Assembly: GCA_963682095.1 (NCBI GenBank)
Contig: OY821762.1
Location: 8,928,001 to 8,992,000 of the forward strand
Source of the DNA: Potentilla sterilis
Taxonomy: Eukaryota > Streptophyta > Magnoliopsida > Rosales > Rosaceae
DNA: 64,000 nt
Reading direction: 5' to 3'
In this document: one piece after another, positions 35,749-46,628 of the stretch
How the letters are laid out: each line of letters starts with the position of its first letter
How positions within the stretch are numbered: position 1 is the first letter of the stretch
Program-made: the position numbers and the translations under genes
The notes under the pieces: model-generated
The model's input: the letters and a program-made list of their open reading frames with translations, nothing else
Told to the model about the DNA's origin: nothing
Databases searched by the model: none

Positions 35749-38355
35749 ATGGGATCCTTTTTGTTCTTCCCTGCTGTTTTCTTCTTATTATTTGTTGCTG
35801 TCTCTGGTGTGACTTTCACCGAGTTTGTGTACCCGCCTTTCTCTGCTTCACACTATCAATTCATTGACAATGGCGGTACCTTCTTGTCTTCTCGAAATGG
35901 GACATTCAGAGCTGCTATGTATAATCCTGACGCTCGGTCCAGCTTTTACTTGAGCGTCATCCATGTGGCATCCAATACTGTCATCTGGTCTGCCAATCGG
36001 GATGATGCCATCTCAAGTTCTGGTGAGATGAGTCTCACGGTTAAAGGACTTAGCATTTCAGATGCGGATGGCAATCCCGTTTGGTCAACTCCAGCATTGA
36101 AGTCATCAGTGGATGCTTTAATTCTGAATGAAGTAGGTAATCTAATCCTTCTTGATCAATTCAATGGTTCTCTTTGGGAAAGTTTTCATTACCCAACAGA
36201 CACGATTGTTATGGGACAACAGTTATCAGTCAGGTCATTTCTGGCCAGTTCCAGTAGCTATTCGAACTTTTCAAGTGGTGATTACAAGCTCATATTAAGT
36301 TCTTCTGATGTTGTGCTTCAATGGCATGGGCAGATATATTGGAAGTTGTCAATGGAAACACGGGCTTATAAAAACTCAAATTACATAGCAGAATACATGG
36401 CTATCAACAGAACAGGTCTGCAGCTTCTTGGTCGTAATGGAACAGTGACCGTGATTCAGGTGCTCTTGACACCTTCTGACTTTCAAATCGCTCAGTTGGA
36501 TCCCTCGGGAAAGTTTATTGTCAAAAGCTTTTCTGGTTCACAGTGGAACCAGGAATTTGTATGGCCAACCGATGGTTGTAGAATTCCATTCTTTTGTGGC
36601 AGAATTGGTTTGTGTTCAGGCTCTGCATCCACTAACCCTACATGTTCATCATGTCCCTCAACTTTCTATGTAAGCTCCCAAGACAATGGTGGTTGCTTGC
36701 CAAATAGTCCTTATTCATTGCCAGTATCCTGTAACTCAACCAATAACGGCAGTCAGTTGAATTCATCAGCCGTTTCATACATCAAGCTTGGCAATGGTAT
36801 GAATTACTTCTCCATTCTTTTTTATGAGCCAGTGAAATTTGGTGTTGATCTGTCCGCCTGCCAAAAACTTTGCTCTGGCAACTGCTCTTGCTTGGGAGTT
36901 TTCCATCAGAATTCGTCTGGTTCTTGCTATTTGCTTGAAGATGAGTTGGGGTCCATTATTTCAAATAGTAATGCTGGTGTAAGTGATCCATTGGGTTACA
37001 TCAAAGTTCTTGTTGGGTCTACCCCAACAGAGTTCAATAATAGTCCCAGTTCTGGAAAAAGAAAGTTTCCTGTAGCGGCTCTGGTGCTTTTGCCATTTAC
37101 TGGGTTCTCTCTGTTGGCAGCTCTAGGTTTTCTTCTGTGGGGAAGACGGAGACAGTCAAGGGAAAAGGAGATAAAATTAGGGCATATGGACTCACGTTCT
37201 TCTGAAGATATGGATGCCTTCTACATCCCAGGCTTACCTAAGAGGTTTGACTTTGAAGAACTTGAAGTGGCTACAGATAAGTTTAAAACCCTGATTGGGT
37301 CTGGTGGGTTTGGTGCTGTCTATAAGGGAATTCTACCTGATAAAATGGTTGTAGCTGTAAAGAAGATAACAAATGTAGGTGTTCAAGGGAAAAAAGATTT
37401 CTGCACTGAGATTGCAGTGATTGGTAATATTCACCATGCCAATTTGGTCAGATTGAAAGGGTTTTGCGCTCAAGGGAGGCATCGCCTTTTGGTCTATGAA
37501 TATATGAATCGTGGCTCGCTTGACCGCACACTTTTTGGTAGTGGACCAGCTATAGAATGGCAAGAGAGGCTTGATATAGCTCTAGGGACAGCACGTGGGC
37601 TCGCATACTTGCACAGTGGGTGTGATCAGAAGATAATCCATTGCGATGTCAAGCCAGAGAACATTCTCTTGCAGGATCATTTTCAGGCAAAGCTTTCAGA
37701 TTTTGGCCTTTCAAAGCTTCTCAGTCCGGAGCAGTCCAGTCTATTTACGACTATGAGGGGCACTCGCGGCTATCTTGCACCAGAATGGCTAACTAACTCT
37801 GCAATCTCTGAAAAAACTGATGTCTATAGTTTTGGAATGGTACTTCTAGAACTTGTCAGTGGAAGGAAAAATACATCAAGACTGCAAAGCCATAACCTGA
37901 ATGACAGTAGCAGTGGTGGTGGTCAGTCATCATCGTCATCTGGGTCAGGACTTGTTTATTTTCCGTTATTTGCGCTAGATATGCATGAGCAAGGGAGGTA
38001 CTTGGAGCTTGTTGATCCAAGACTGGAGGGGCGAGTGACAAGTGAAGAGGTGGAGAAATTTGTGCGTGTTGCATTGTGTTGTGTTCAAGAGGAGCCAGCA
38101 CTTAGGCCAAGTATGAATAGTATTGTTGGCATGCTGGAAGGAGGCATCCCTTTAAGACAGCCAAATTTTGATTCATTGAATTTCTTGCGCTTTATTGGAC
38201 GTCGATTCACTGAGGCGTCTATGATAGAAGAGGGGACTGAGAGAAATGCTAGAGTGCTGTATCAAGAGTCAAATTCTTTTCCTAGACAGACTACAATTGG
38301 CTCGCGTGCTTTCTTTTCTTATGTCTCCTCACAGGAGGTTTCAGGCCCCAGATAG
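35749..38355 (+). CDS. G-type lectin S-receptor-like Ser/Thr kinase, At5g35370-like (868 aa)
   Basis: This is an intronless receptor kinase. The start is the ATG at 35749 (MGSFLFFPAVFFLLFVAVSG); the frame is open further upstream but without an ATG. The order is: signal peptide (1-20); B-lectin domain (about 30-160, NTVIWSANRDDAI); extracellular Cys-rich region (CRIPFFCGRIGLCSGS); PAN-like segment (CQKLCSGNCSCLGVF); transmembrane helix (about 440-463); kinase domain from about 510. The kinase has the P-loop GSGGFG, the VAVKK lysine near 534, HCDVKPENILL near 630 and DFG near 651. HCD in place of HRD makes it a non-RD kinase. Family members sit in the plasma membrane and many act in defence or development. 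No lesion was seen. Confidence 0.93.
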   Translation: MGSFLFFPAVFFLLFVAVSGVTFTEFVYPPFSASHYQFIDNGGTFLSSRNGTFRAAMYNPDARSSFYLSVIHVASNTVIWSANRDDAISSSGEMSLTVKGLSISDADGNPVWSTPALKSSVDALILNEVGNLILLDQFNGSLWESFHYPTDTIVMGQQLSVRSFLASSSSYSNFSSGDYKLILSSSDVVLQWHGQIYWKLSMETRAYKNSNYIAEYMAINRTGLQLLGRNGTVTVIQVLLTPSDFQIAQLDPSGKFIVKSFSGSQWNQEFVWPTDGCRIPFFCGRIGLCSGSASTNPTCSSCPSTFYVSSQDNGGCLPNSPYSLPVSCNSTNNGSQLNSSAVSYIKLGNGMNYFSILFYEPVKFGVDLSACQKLCSGNCSCLGVFHQNSSGSCYLLEDELGSIISNSNAGVSDPLGYIKVLVGSTPTEFNNSPSSGKRKFPVAALVLLPFTGFSLLAALGFLLWGRRRQSREKEIKLGHMDSRSSEDMDAFYIPGLPKRFDFEELEVATDKFKTLIGSGGFGAVYKGILPDKMVVAVKKITNVGVQGKKDFCTEIAVIGNIHHANLVRLKGFCAQGRHRLLVYEYMNRGSLDRTLFGSGPAIEWQERLDIALGTARGLAYLHSGCDQKIIHCDVKPENILLQDHFQAKLSDFGLSKLLSPEQSSLFTTMRGTRGYLAPEWLTNSAISEKTDVYSFGMVLLELVSGRKNTSRLQSHNLNDSSSGGGQSSSSSGSGLVYFPLFALDMHEQGRYLELVDPRLEGRVTSEEVEKFVRVALCCVQEEPALRPSMNSIVGMLEGGIPLRQPNFDSLNFLRFIGRRFTEASMIEEGTERNARVLYQESNSFPRQTTIGSRAFFSYVSSQEVSGPR

Positions 38356-39853
38356 TGTTAAATAGAGTAGCTTGTGTATAGTTAATTGTGGATGGGAAGT
38401 AAATGACTTTAGTTTTGGGGTTCTTTCACTGTATTGGAATCTACTGTATAATTCTATATCTTTCTACAAGGCTGAAGGTATCCTAAATGGTTGTAATTTG
38501 AAAGAGTTATTGGAGCAAGTAATATACATTGATTGTTTGGAAATTAGATATAGACATTGCGTTACATTCCTTATACGTAATAGTGTTTTCACAGTACATC
38601 TGCTGCGTGAGAGGCGAGATGTTGTCACTTATGCGGTTATGGTGGTATTCTGAGGGTCGCTTCACAGTGTGTGTGTGTATGTAAGAACCGTATAAAGAGA
38701 TGTTCATTGTCCTCCTAACTTCAAGTAATGCTCTACTATAAGATCATATACATTTATCCTTTGCATTGATCTACTTTCCCCAGTGTAGCCTTTTTTTTAC
38801 ATCTTTGTTTGCTAAGAAAATACTGTGCTTGAGGTATCAACCAAGTAATTCTATGCATGCCATCAGGATAGTACAAAGTGGAATCTAATTCTTGTTCGAG
38901 TAGACAGTATATAAATATATGTAAAATTTCTGTTCTATGTTCTTCTTTAACCTACTCAACTATTGATTTTCTTACCTTTATGTTTTGATCCCAAATGGCA
39001 GCAGGTGAAATATATTTTCCTGAAAAATGAACGCACTCACAAGAAAATTGGTTGAGGCAGTATTGTCATCAGCATTGGAGAGGACACTGTTAAAAGGGGG
39101 AAATATTGAGCTGTTAAGTATACTTCACAATTATCAGATCAGTGTGTACTTTTGTCTGAGATATAGTATTCGTGATTAAACTCGTTTTCCACAATTATAC
39201 AATTTACAAGATTCTCCTAAATGACCTTTCACATCATTTGTGTTCAAACTCACTCGAACAAAACTTCCCATCTTACATTAGAATGAAAGAGTGATCAAGT
39301 AGAAACAGTATAGGTGTGTTATTTTTGAGTTCAGTTCTGGATGTTCAGTGTTTACCTCAGTAGAACAACTACCTCTACCATATGTATGAATTCCTACAAC
39401 TGGTAAATGGTCAGGGACAACTAGTTGTGGATGTACAAGACACATCTTCAGCAGTTTTCGTATATGCAGTCTAGATATACATTATGGAGCATGAGAATAT
39501 ACATTGACATGTATCATAGACCTCCTTTTTGATTGTTGACTAGATTCATGACTGGATATCATATCTAACAGAGTTGAGGTGTATGACAGATATTGGGGAC
39601 ATGGAACTTATGGGATTGAATCAGCATCCAAATTCTATTTCGGAAAGCATCCACATTTTCTAAGTTTGGAGGAGTGTGCATTGCCGGACTAATACCTACC
39701 CCAGGACTTTGATCACCACTCAGGGGTGCTTCTAGGTTTGTCAGTGCCATTATAATTATTGAAAGAACTTCCTTTTTGTTTTTTATGTTATTCCAGTCAT
39801 TTCCTTTGGCATGTTTCCTTACAGCTGTACTGATCATCAAATTTTGAAACAAT
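38356..39853. other. Intergenic DNA
   Basis: It includes the kinase 3' UTR and a short GT run near 38666-38677. An open frame on the minus strand (39565-39852) is not recognised. The last 65 bases match the 3' flank of dioxygenase copy 2 (near 59045-59090), marking the pre-insertion sequence beside the 4.2-kb element. Confidence 0.45.
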
Positions 39854-40369
39854 TCATACAGGGTACGTTTGTTACCTAGGATTGTCTAAGTCGGGACTAT
39901 TTCTTATAACAGTTCCGGACTATGCAAGCTTGGGATTGTACTGCAGTAATCCCTAACCCAGGTTTGGTACTGTTTCGGACTAAAGAACAGAATAGTCAGA
40001 ATAGTCTAATCCCACGTTTGATGATGCACCGGACTAAATTTTGTAACTTAAATATTTTTTTGTTGTTGGTTATATCTTTTTGTTTGGCCAGGCTGAAAAA
40101 GAAATATTCTTGAAGGTTGAGTTCATATGTAGTGATTTATGGTTGTCTATTATATGTAATTCATGAATGATTGTAGGGAGGATGTGCCACAAGTTGGTAT
40201 GATGTGAAGACATTTTGATTTTTTTTCTCAAGAAAAGAAGTTTCTATAATCAAAACAGGTTTATTGAAGATGAAACTGATTTCAATAAATAAAAATACAT
40301 TCATATATTCACAAGTACAAATTATATATCCAAAACTGAATTCTCAATTAGCATTTTACATGTCAGTAC

Positions 40370-40534
40370 AAAAAACATTCTCATATCAGCAGGTCTCAAA
40401 ACAAGCTTGGCACCTAAAACCCTTGTATTTGCTGTATTTTCAGCAATCCCTCGCAGCCTAGTGTCTTGTCTTGCCACCAATACAAGCTGCACCCTTCTGT
40501 TTGCATATTCATATGCAATTTGCTGGAAACACAA
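40370..40534 (-). pseudogene. Exon fragment of an 11-beta-hydroxysteroid dehydrogenase-like SDR
   Basis: The minus-strand frame reads QIAYEYANRRVQLVLVARQD, then RLRGIAENTANTRVLGAKLV, matching the strand-helix unit just after the glycine motif of plant HSD1-type short-chain dehydrogenases (in the family, IAYEYA, LVLVARR, GA). The upstream TGxxxGIG motif, catalytic Tyr and all other exons are missing. Near the end the similarity breaks off (VLRPADMR, then unrelated). It is a captured or decayed single exon. Confidence 0.55.
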
Positions 40535-40993
40535 ATTTATACCACATCATTTATATACACCACAATCAAACTACGAAACATTGTGATGATCTTTGAGCAG
40601 AAAGATTTGATAGCTAACAATCATGTAAGATATCTATTACAACTTATAATGACAAAGATCCTTGTTGGAAAAGGTCACAAGACTGAATCAGGGTCTCCAA
40701 ATTTATTAACAATAATTATTCCTTTATGATGAATTAGTCAAATGTATAATGATTCTGTGTGCTTAATCATGCCACCTTTTCCTTGAATCCTCTGGTCCAG
40801 CCAAGATCTATTGGGAGCAAGAGAATTTATATCAACTGGTATATATTATAATAGGTGAGCAGGTTGCCAAACACAACATACAGCAGCAACATTCAAGCTT
40901 AAAACATGCACATCATTTGACTAAAAATTCTGAACATTTAAAAAAAAACTCTGTCAAAAGGTAATAGAAAAGTGTAGTGGTAAATTTCACAAA

Positions 40994-42806
40994 CTAGAAA
41001 AAAAACTCATAAGCATAATTGAAATGGACAACAAGATGAGGTAGACTGCAAAATTTGTAACCATGTTAGGAAAATCGTTCAAAAAGGTAGCTATCGTGCA
41101 GTTGCGGACTGGTGCATGGGCATGGCACATATTAATTCTCAATGGCAACAAAATTTCATTCTGATATATAAACACTTCTTAGTTATGCAATATGATGCAT
41201 CCCATTAATTTACTCATGGTTAGTAGGACTGTACATAATCTTTCCTCACTTGATGATTATGAAACCAGATATCAAGCTTCTAGTATTAAAGTTTATCAAA
41301 TATTCCGTTTACTAGCAGATATGCCGAAGTGGCTTGTATACATGGACTATTGGCAAAACATGATGCACAAGCTTCCATAGGCAAAACATGCAGCAGCATG
41401 CAACAACAGGTTTGGCAAAAGAAAGACTACATGTGTACAACCTTTGCAAGCCAGTTTCCATATGTGCATCCAGTGATGAAATGACTCGAGGCATCTGCTC
41501 CAATAACTGCTAAAAAAAATGAACAGGTAAATAGAATTTTCATTTGACTCACAGCCAAGATCATTTTGGCAAAAGAAATTAGCGTACATGTCCAGTATTC
41601 TTAATTGTAGATGATTTGAGCAAAAGGTTCTTTGGAAGCTTTATCAATTGAGCCTGCAGAAGAGAGATCACAATAAGTAATTATGCAAAATTGGCCAACG
41701 AGACACAGCAATAGGCCGTCAAGTAGCACTATCCTACAGATACTGCAAACTGATGACTTATGACCCTACTGTCCAGTTACGTCATGTGAATGAGCAAGTC
41801 AGATTGCACAAAAAATATAGACATATTTACATCCCATTTTGAAAAGTTGCAAGCAAGAGAATTACCACAAGAGTAAACATTCTGAAATACAGATTTGGCT
41901 GCATAACGGCAGCCAATTTCTCTGAATCCAGGCTGGCCAAACTAAATAGGTGCTTACTGATGCTTTATCTATTTAACACCCCATTTCCTCCAGGAATTCC
42001 ATCAAGAACTACTCCAGGGTAAAAGTCGTAACAGAGCGATATCAAGGACACTTAACTGTACTGACTGGAGTAGTTTCCCCTCAAACTCATTCCTTCTCCT
42101 TCCAGCCAGAAATTTCTATCTCTATCACTAACTGTACCCTTTAACTAAAATTATCATGAACACTTCCTCTACCTCCAAAATTACAGCCTTCAGCTTCATA
42201 ATTGAAGCATGAGGCCTCTCCACTCCCTCGTCCTTCCAATCATCTATTGCATACCATCACGAATTCATTACCAGGTGATGATTATTTCATTTTAATACCC
42301 CAACCCACACGTCCTCAACAAACTAACCAAAACAACACATTCCCTTTATCCATTTTACATAGTAACTACTATAGTGACCAACACACACATCTTTAACTAT
42401 ATTTCTTGTCTACCCATCTTTCCATTACATTGTTCCTCCTTCATTTATACTATCTTTGATCTAAACCACCCCAGCCTTGCAGAAAATCAGTTCAAAATTA
42501 AATCTTTCAGGTAATGAAAAAGTTTCTCGGCAATGCATACATAATTCCCAAATCCAATGAAAGCCCAGTTGTCAAAAATTGATCTTTTTGATACTAAGAA
42601 GAAAAAGGAAGAGAATTTGATCACTTTGCATTGAAGGTGAGGAATGAAGAGTTGGAAGGTGAGACCTGGGAAGGAGAGGACTGTTGCATAAGGTGGAGGA
42701 GGTTGGAAGTGGATAGTACAGCCTGAGATATCTGATCGGAGACCATACTTTTTGCCGTATTCTCTCTGCTGCTGCTGCTTCTTCCGCCGGAGGTTGAGCT
42801 CGCCAT
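40994..42806 (-). CDS. TOM2B: TOM2B-like protein with altered C-terminus (108 aa)
   Basis: Four in-phase minus-strand exons: 42666-42806, 41588-41653, 41442-41509 and 40994-41045. The protein begins MASSTSGGRSSSSRENTAKS, then VSDQISQAVLSTSNLLHLMQ, QLIKLPKNLLLKSSTIKNTG, and EQMPRVISSLDAHMETGLQ, closely matching tobamovirus multiplication protein 2B, a small plant host factor used in tobamovirus RNA replication with TOM1/TOM2A. The last exon starts SLPHL as the family does (SxPHL), then departs (VVHFNYAYEFFF) and stops, so the usual last 25 or so residues are lost. The first three exons look intact. It lies inside the 4.2-kb inverted-repeat insertion, so it may be a mobilised copy rather than the original gene. 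Confidence 0.7.
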
Positions 42807-43008
42807 TCTTCTCTGGCTCTCCAAGTCTTAAATATTTGGCCAAACTATTTGGAGAGGAGAGAGAGACTGAAATCGGGATATTTTCTTCTTGAGAGGAGCT
42901 TAATCGAGATTCGCAGGGAGAGAGCAGCGTGAAGAGCTTATAACAAACTACAAAAAAGTACGTGACAATAATTTGTTTAACAAATAAATCACATATATAT
43001 TTAATTGA

Positions 43009-43794
43009 ACAAATTAGGACAAAAATTTACAAATAAATACCATGTGCATAACAAGCTGGCACATGTTATTAACTAATTTACTCTTTTGTCCTTAATATTT
43101 ACAAGCATGTATTTAGTCCTAATTGCTGCTACTGTCTATTACAAAACTAGCTGCTACTGTCTATTGCAAAACTAGCTGATACTGTCGACTAGGAAACTAA
43201 CTGCTACTGTCGACTTGGAAGACACCTGCTACTGTCGACTTGGAATGTACCTGCTACTGTCGACTTTGAATGTATCTGCTACTGTCGACTAGGAAACTAA
43301 CTGTTACTGTCGACTTGGAAGACACCTGCTACTGTCGACTTGGAAGACACCTGCTACTGTCGACTTGGAATGTATCTGCTACTGTCGACTTTGAAAGTAT
43401 CTGCTACTGTCGACTTGGAATGTACACGCTACTGTCGACTATGAATCTAGCTGCTACTGTCGACTGAGATACTAACTGCTACTGTGGCTTTTGTTGAGCA
43501 GAATTCGAAATTTCAAAACTTCTCAAAACATATGCAATATGGTACTTAAATGAAAGTCCATGACATAAGGAACAACTTTATATATTGGCTCACCTCCAAA
43601 TTGCTGGTGGTTTAGCCGGAAAATTTAAATTTGCTTGAAAAAAGCTTAAAAAATGAGGAGAGAGAAACTTGTTAGATCTGGGTGGCAGTTGATAATTTTC
43701 ACGAAAATAAGGGTATTTTAGATATTTTTGCATTAATTACTTAATTAATTTTGGTCCACTTATTTTTTAGACTTGAACTTATGTCCTAATTTGT
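43009..43794. mobile_element. Candidate nested element with 12-bp inverted ends around the minisatellite
   Basis: The sequence acaaattaggac (43009-43020) faces its exact reverse complement gtcctaatttgt (43783-43794). Between them lie the 25-bp minisatellite and AT-rich DNA. No coding sequence or clear target duplication was seen, so this is a possible small non-autonomous element only. Confidence 0.35.
43126..43485. repeat. 25-bp minisatellite, 14 full units plus a partial
   Basis: The unit is ctgctactgtcgactt followed by a nine-base variable tail (ggaagacac, ggaatgtac, tgaatgtat, aggaaactaa types). The period is exactly 25 and no unit changes length. Tail types recur in order (units 3-6 resemble units 7-11), which points to expansion of a multi-unit block. 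The core contains the palindrome gtcgac in most units. Confidence 0.95.
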
Positions 43795-43900
43795 ATAAGA
43801 AATATGGAAAGTGAGTTTTTAGTTAATTTAAATGTGGTCCGGTACTAGTAAGTAATTCTCTAAAGAGCTTATGGAACGAAAACGTTTTCTTCTGGAGTGA

Positions 43901-43975
43901 GAGCTACGGGAGTCCCCCAATTTTGAGGCCGCTCTGTAAGCCGAGATTTGGGGGACGCGGGGACTCTCCTAGCTC
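43901..43975. repeat. Imperfect inverted repeat (hairpin)
   Basis: The left arm gagctacgggagtcccccaa (43901-43920) pairs with the right arm at 43949-43975, which ends ggactctcctagctc, allowing one bulge in the right arm. The loop is about 28 bases. It sits near the right end of the 4.2-kb insertion. Its role is unknown. Confidence 0.6.
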
Positions 43976-44077
43976 ATTAATCGTACTCCCTCGTATCCAC
44001 CAAACGTGGGTTTCAGATTATATATTTGTGTAAGGCAATACAGTCCAATCCCATCCCACATAACAAACGTACTCATA

Positions 44078-44865
44078 GGGTTCATTATTCGTGGTGAATT
44101 AATACAACAAACATTGATAATACACTGAACTGATTACATGACATTCTGAAGAACTTCATACAATGCAACTACTAATTAAATGCAGGCATTATGAATCCCC
44201 GCACTACATTATTGGATAGACAACAAACTATATAAACCTTCATAAGAGATTATTTAGAGTCCAAATGAGCAACATATATATTGAATCACGACCTCATCTA
44301 TTGTGGGATCTTGTTGAATTTTCGGTATCGGTATTCAGCAATGTCTTGGTGGAGTATTTGGCAGGATTTTGCTCATCCACAAGCTCCCGCAGAGGCCCAA
44401 TCACAGCCTCATGTGGCGGCACAACGAACACAGCCCACGACATGCGTAAACGTTCCTTGTTCACCAAGCTTCTGTGAAGAACACTCTTGTACTTACCATT
44501 GCTCAAGACCTCCACCTGATCATCAATGTTTACAACGACTGCATTTGGCAGGTAATTCACAGCAACCCAGTTGTCGTTTTTCCACAGCTGAAGGCCAGGA
44601 ACATCGTTCGAAACTAGTAAGGTGAGGGCGGACATGTCAGTGTGAGACTCAACGCCAAGGGCTAGTTGGGGTTGTGGGCATGGCGGGTAGATATTTATCT
44701 TCATTTCCAATTCCACTTTTTCATCTCCAATTTGAGACTTCAATACCTTCCTATCCAGGCCTAGACCCTCTGAGAGCACCTCCAATAGCTTGTCCATTAC
44801 TCTCAGCATTTCCTTACTGTACTCTTCATTTACTTCCCTGTGTCACGCACAGTATCATGGTAAAA
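44078..44865. repeat. Segmental duplication, copy 1 part (with 59088-59868)
   Basis: Exon 2 plus 3' flank of the dioxygenase copy 1, nearly identical to 59088-59868 with scattered substitutions and small indels. Both begin gggttcattattcgtggtg. Homology stops a few dozen bases into intron 1. Confidence 0.92.
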
Positions 44866-46493
44866 GGTAGGAACACAAGTAGTAGCTAGTCAGTTTTAAT
44901 TTGTCTTGAGCAGTTTCTCTGGGGACTTTCTCTGTATTTCGTTATCTATGCCTTTTTATTTATATATCAAATAACTTCATTAATAATGAAATGATTACAA
45001 TCGAAATATAGAACAAGAATCTACTATCACCATATCTAATAAGACACAGAAAGTAAGATTCATACTAGACAGAGCTACTCTAATTATTATCATCCCGTGA
45101 CTAATTAACGTCTCACTCTCAGTACAAATATCAAAAGACTAAGCTACAGACATCAATTCATCAATAATATGAACTGGGCTAGTTATATGTGACGTAATAC
45201 TATGTTTTGAAAGAATAAAAAACATGAGTGCATTATACACAGAGAAACTACAATTTATACCTCGAGTTTAGCACAAGTAACAATAACAAAAAGTTATGTA
45301 GCCAAAAAAGAATGTTTTTTTTTCTTTTTTCTTGTTTTTCAAACACGGTGGATTGATTTGTCTAAATACGCTTCCTAAATAATCAAAGGCCCCAAGGTAA
45401 AGAGCTTTGGTCGGAAACAAAAAAGTAGGGCTGAACATAATTTTGAAATTGCCATAATCTGAGTTATTTGAAATTTTTTTGTCAGATGGCCGATCAAAAA
45501 TATTTGGGTGAGAAAAATTATGAACCGATCTCATTCGGTTTAAACCGGTTAGACTCTGATCAATCTCATAAAACATATGACAAAAACTGATCCCATCTAA
45601 ATCTGTTGGTTTCATGTATTTACCATATAGTCTTCCACACTTAATTTAATATTATATCTATATAAAAGGAAAAAAAAAAACTCTAACACCCACTTCATTC
45701 TCTCATTTCAACTATGGAGTTATGGTGATGGAATTTATGATATTATGATTTTAATCATCTTATGGAATTATAGTTATGGATTGCTTAATGCACTTTGAAA
45801 TTTTAATTGCTAAGAAAACAAAGTTTAAATTATCGGATCAAAACTGAATCTGATCTGAACCAATCAGAAATGGTTAGACATCCGAATCGCTATTTTTAAA
45901 ATTCTGATTCGGATATCAAAAATCTCAAATCAAATAATTCATATCGGATATAGATTTGCTAAATCATGGTACAAAAGGACAAATCACAGCTTTATCCTTT
46001 AAAAAAATTTGTATGTATGTGACACATATATAAGTGAGTCACCTGTATGATGCAGGATTCCTAGGCCAGGTATCGTAGTTAACCTTTGATGGAGGAGCAG
46101 TGTGGTGAAAGAGATAGTCAATCCACTCTAGCTTTTCATCACGATTCTTACACATCCTCGTCCCATACCCTTCAAATCTACCAGTAGCAGGGTCATTTGC
46201 ATATTCCTCTTTTTCCTCCTGTGGCAGCATGAAAAACTCCTCGCCAACCTTCTGTAACTTCTCAATCAAAGAAGCTGGTATCCCGTGGTCAGTGATGACA
46301 AAGAAGCCCCAATCGGCAGCTGCCTCGGCAACTTCCTTCACAAGGTCGTCGTGTGGCTTTGCTAGGGAAATGACTGGCACCGCGACTCCCTCCGCAGCCT
46401 TGCTGTTCTCTGGCTGCTCATGGAAGGGCGAATGAACTTTTCAGGTTACTTGTTGAGCCCGCCGGAGGCCAATGCCTGAACTCTCTGCAGCAT
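44294..46493 (-). pseudogene. Flavonol synthase-like 2-oxoglutarate/Fe(II) dioxygenase, copy 1, broken
   Basis: Exon 1 (46043-46493) and exon 2 (44294-44837) join at ACAG|gtgact and cacag|GGAAG. The sequence has the family's DIOX_N region (VPVISLAKPHDDLVKEVAEA; RFEGYGTRMCKNRDEKLEW), YPPCPQPQLALG, the iron ligands HTD and H of VLHRS, and the RMS motif that binds 2-oxoglutarate. Three lesions are visible: a TAA at codon 16 (46446-46448), where relatives have Leu; loss of one base near codon 24 that shifts the frame; and loss of one base at about 44340 that replaces the C-terminus seen in copy 2. The 2OG dioxygenases of this clade act on flavonoids in the cytosol. As it stands no full product can be made. 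Confidence 0.88.
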
Positions 46494-46602
46494 AATTCTT
46501 GGTTCTGGGCAGTTAAGTGGCCGGGACGAGTTGTATATAAGGGTTTAGGGAGAGCGGGTTCGATCGGATCCAGGCATGAAATTGCAAACTGGTGCTCTCA
46601 AA

Positions 46603-46611
46603 TTTATATAA
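46603..46611 (-). promoter_or_regulatory. TATA box of dioxygenase copy 1
   Basis: The minus strand reads ttatataaa about 110 bases upstream of the ATG at 46493, a normal core-promoter distance. The Helitron 3' end lies only 18 bases further upstream. Confidence 0.6.
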
Positions 46612-46628
46612 CCCAACTATACATAACA

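Larger units (their letters stand above)
39864..44072. mobile_element. 4.2-kb terminal-inverted-repeat insertion carrying gene sequences (Pack-type)
   Basis: The left end TACGTTTGTTA (39864-39874) and right end TAACAAACGTA (44061-44071) are perfect 11-bp inverted repeats. They are flanked by near-duplicate sequence, tcatacaggg (39854-39863) and tcataggg (44073-44080). Copy 2 of the dioxygenase 3' flank carries the uninterrupted equivalent tcataaaggg at 59081-59090, which acts as an empty site. Inside lie a TOM2B-like gene, an HSD exon fragment, and a minisatellite-bearing nested segment. An 8-10 bp target duplication would fit hAT or MULE; I saw no transposase, so the class is open. Confidence 0.6.

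Noticed and set aside
39565..39852. 95-codon minus-strand open frame
   Set aside because: Part of it lies in the 3' flank homologous to copy 2, where no such frame is kept. No known motif.
43270..43467. Open frame running through the 25-bp minisatellite
   Set aside because: It stays open because the repeat lacks stops in that frame. The residues cycle with the repeat, so it is not evidence of a gene.
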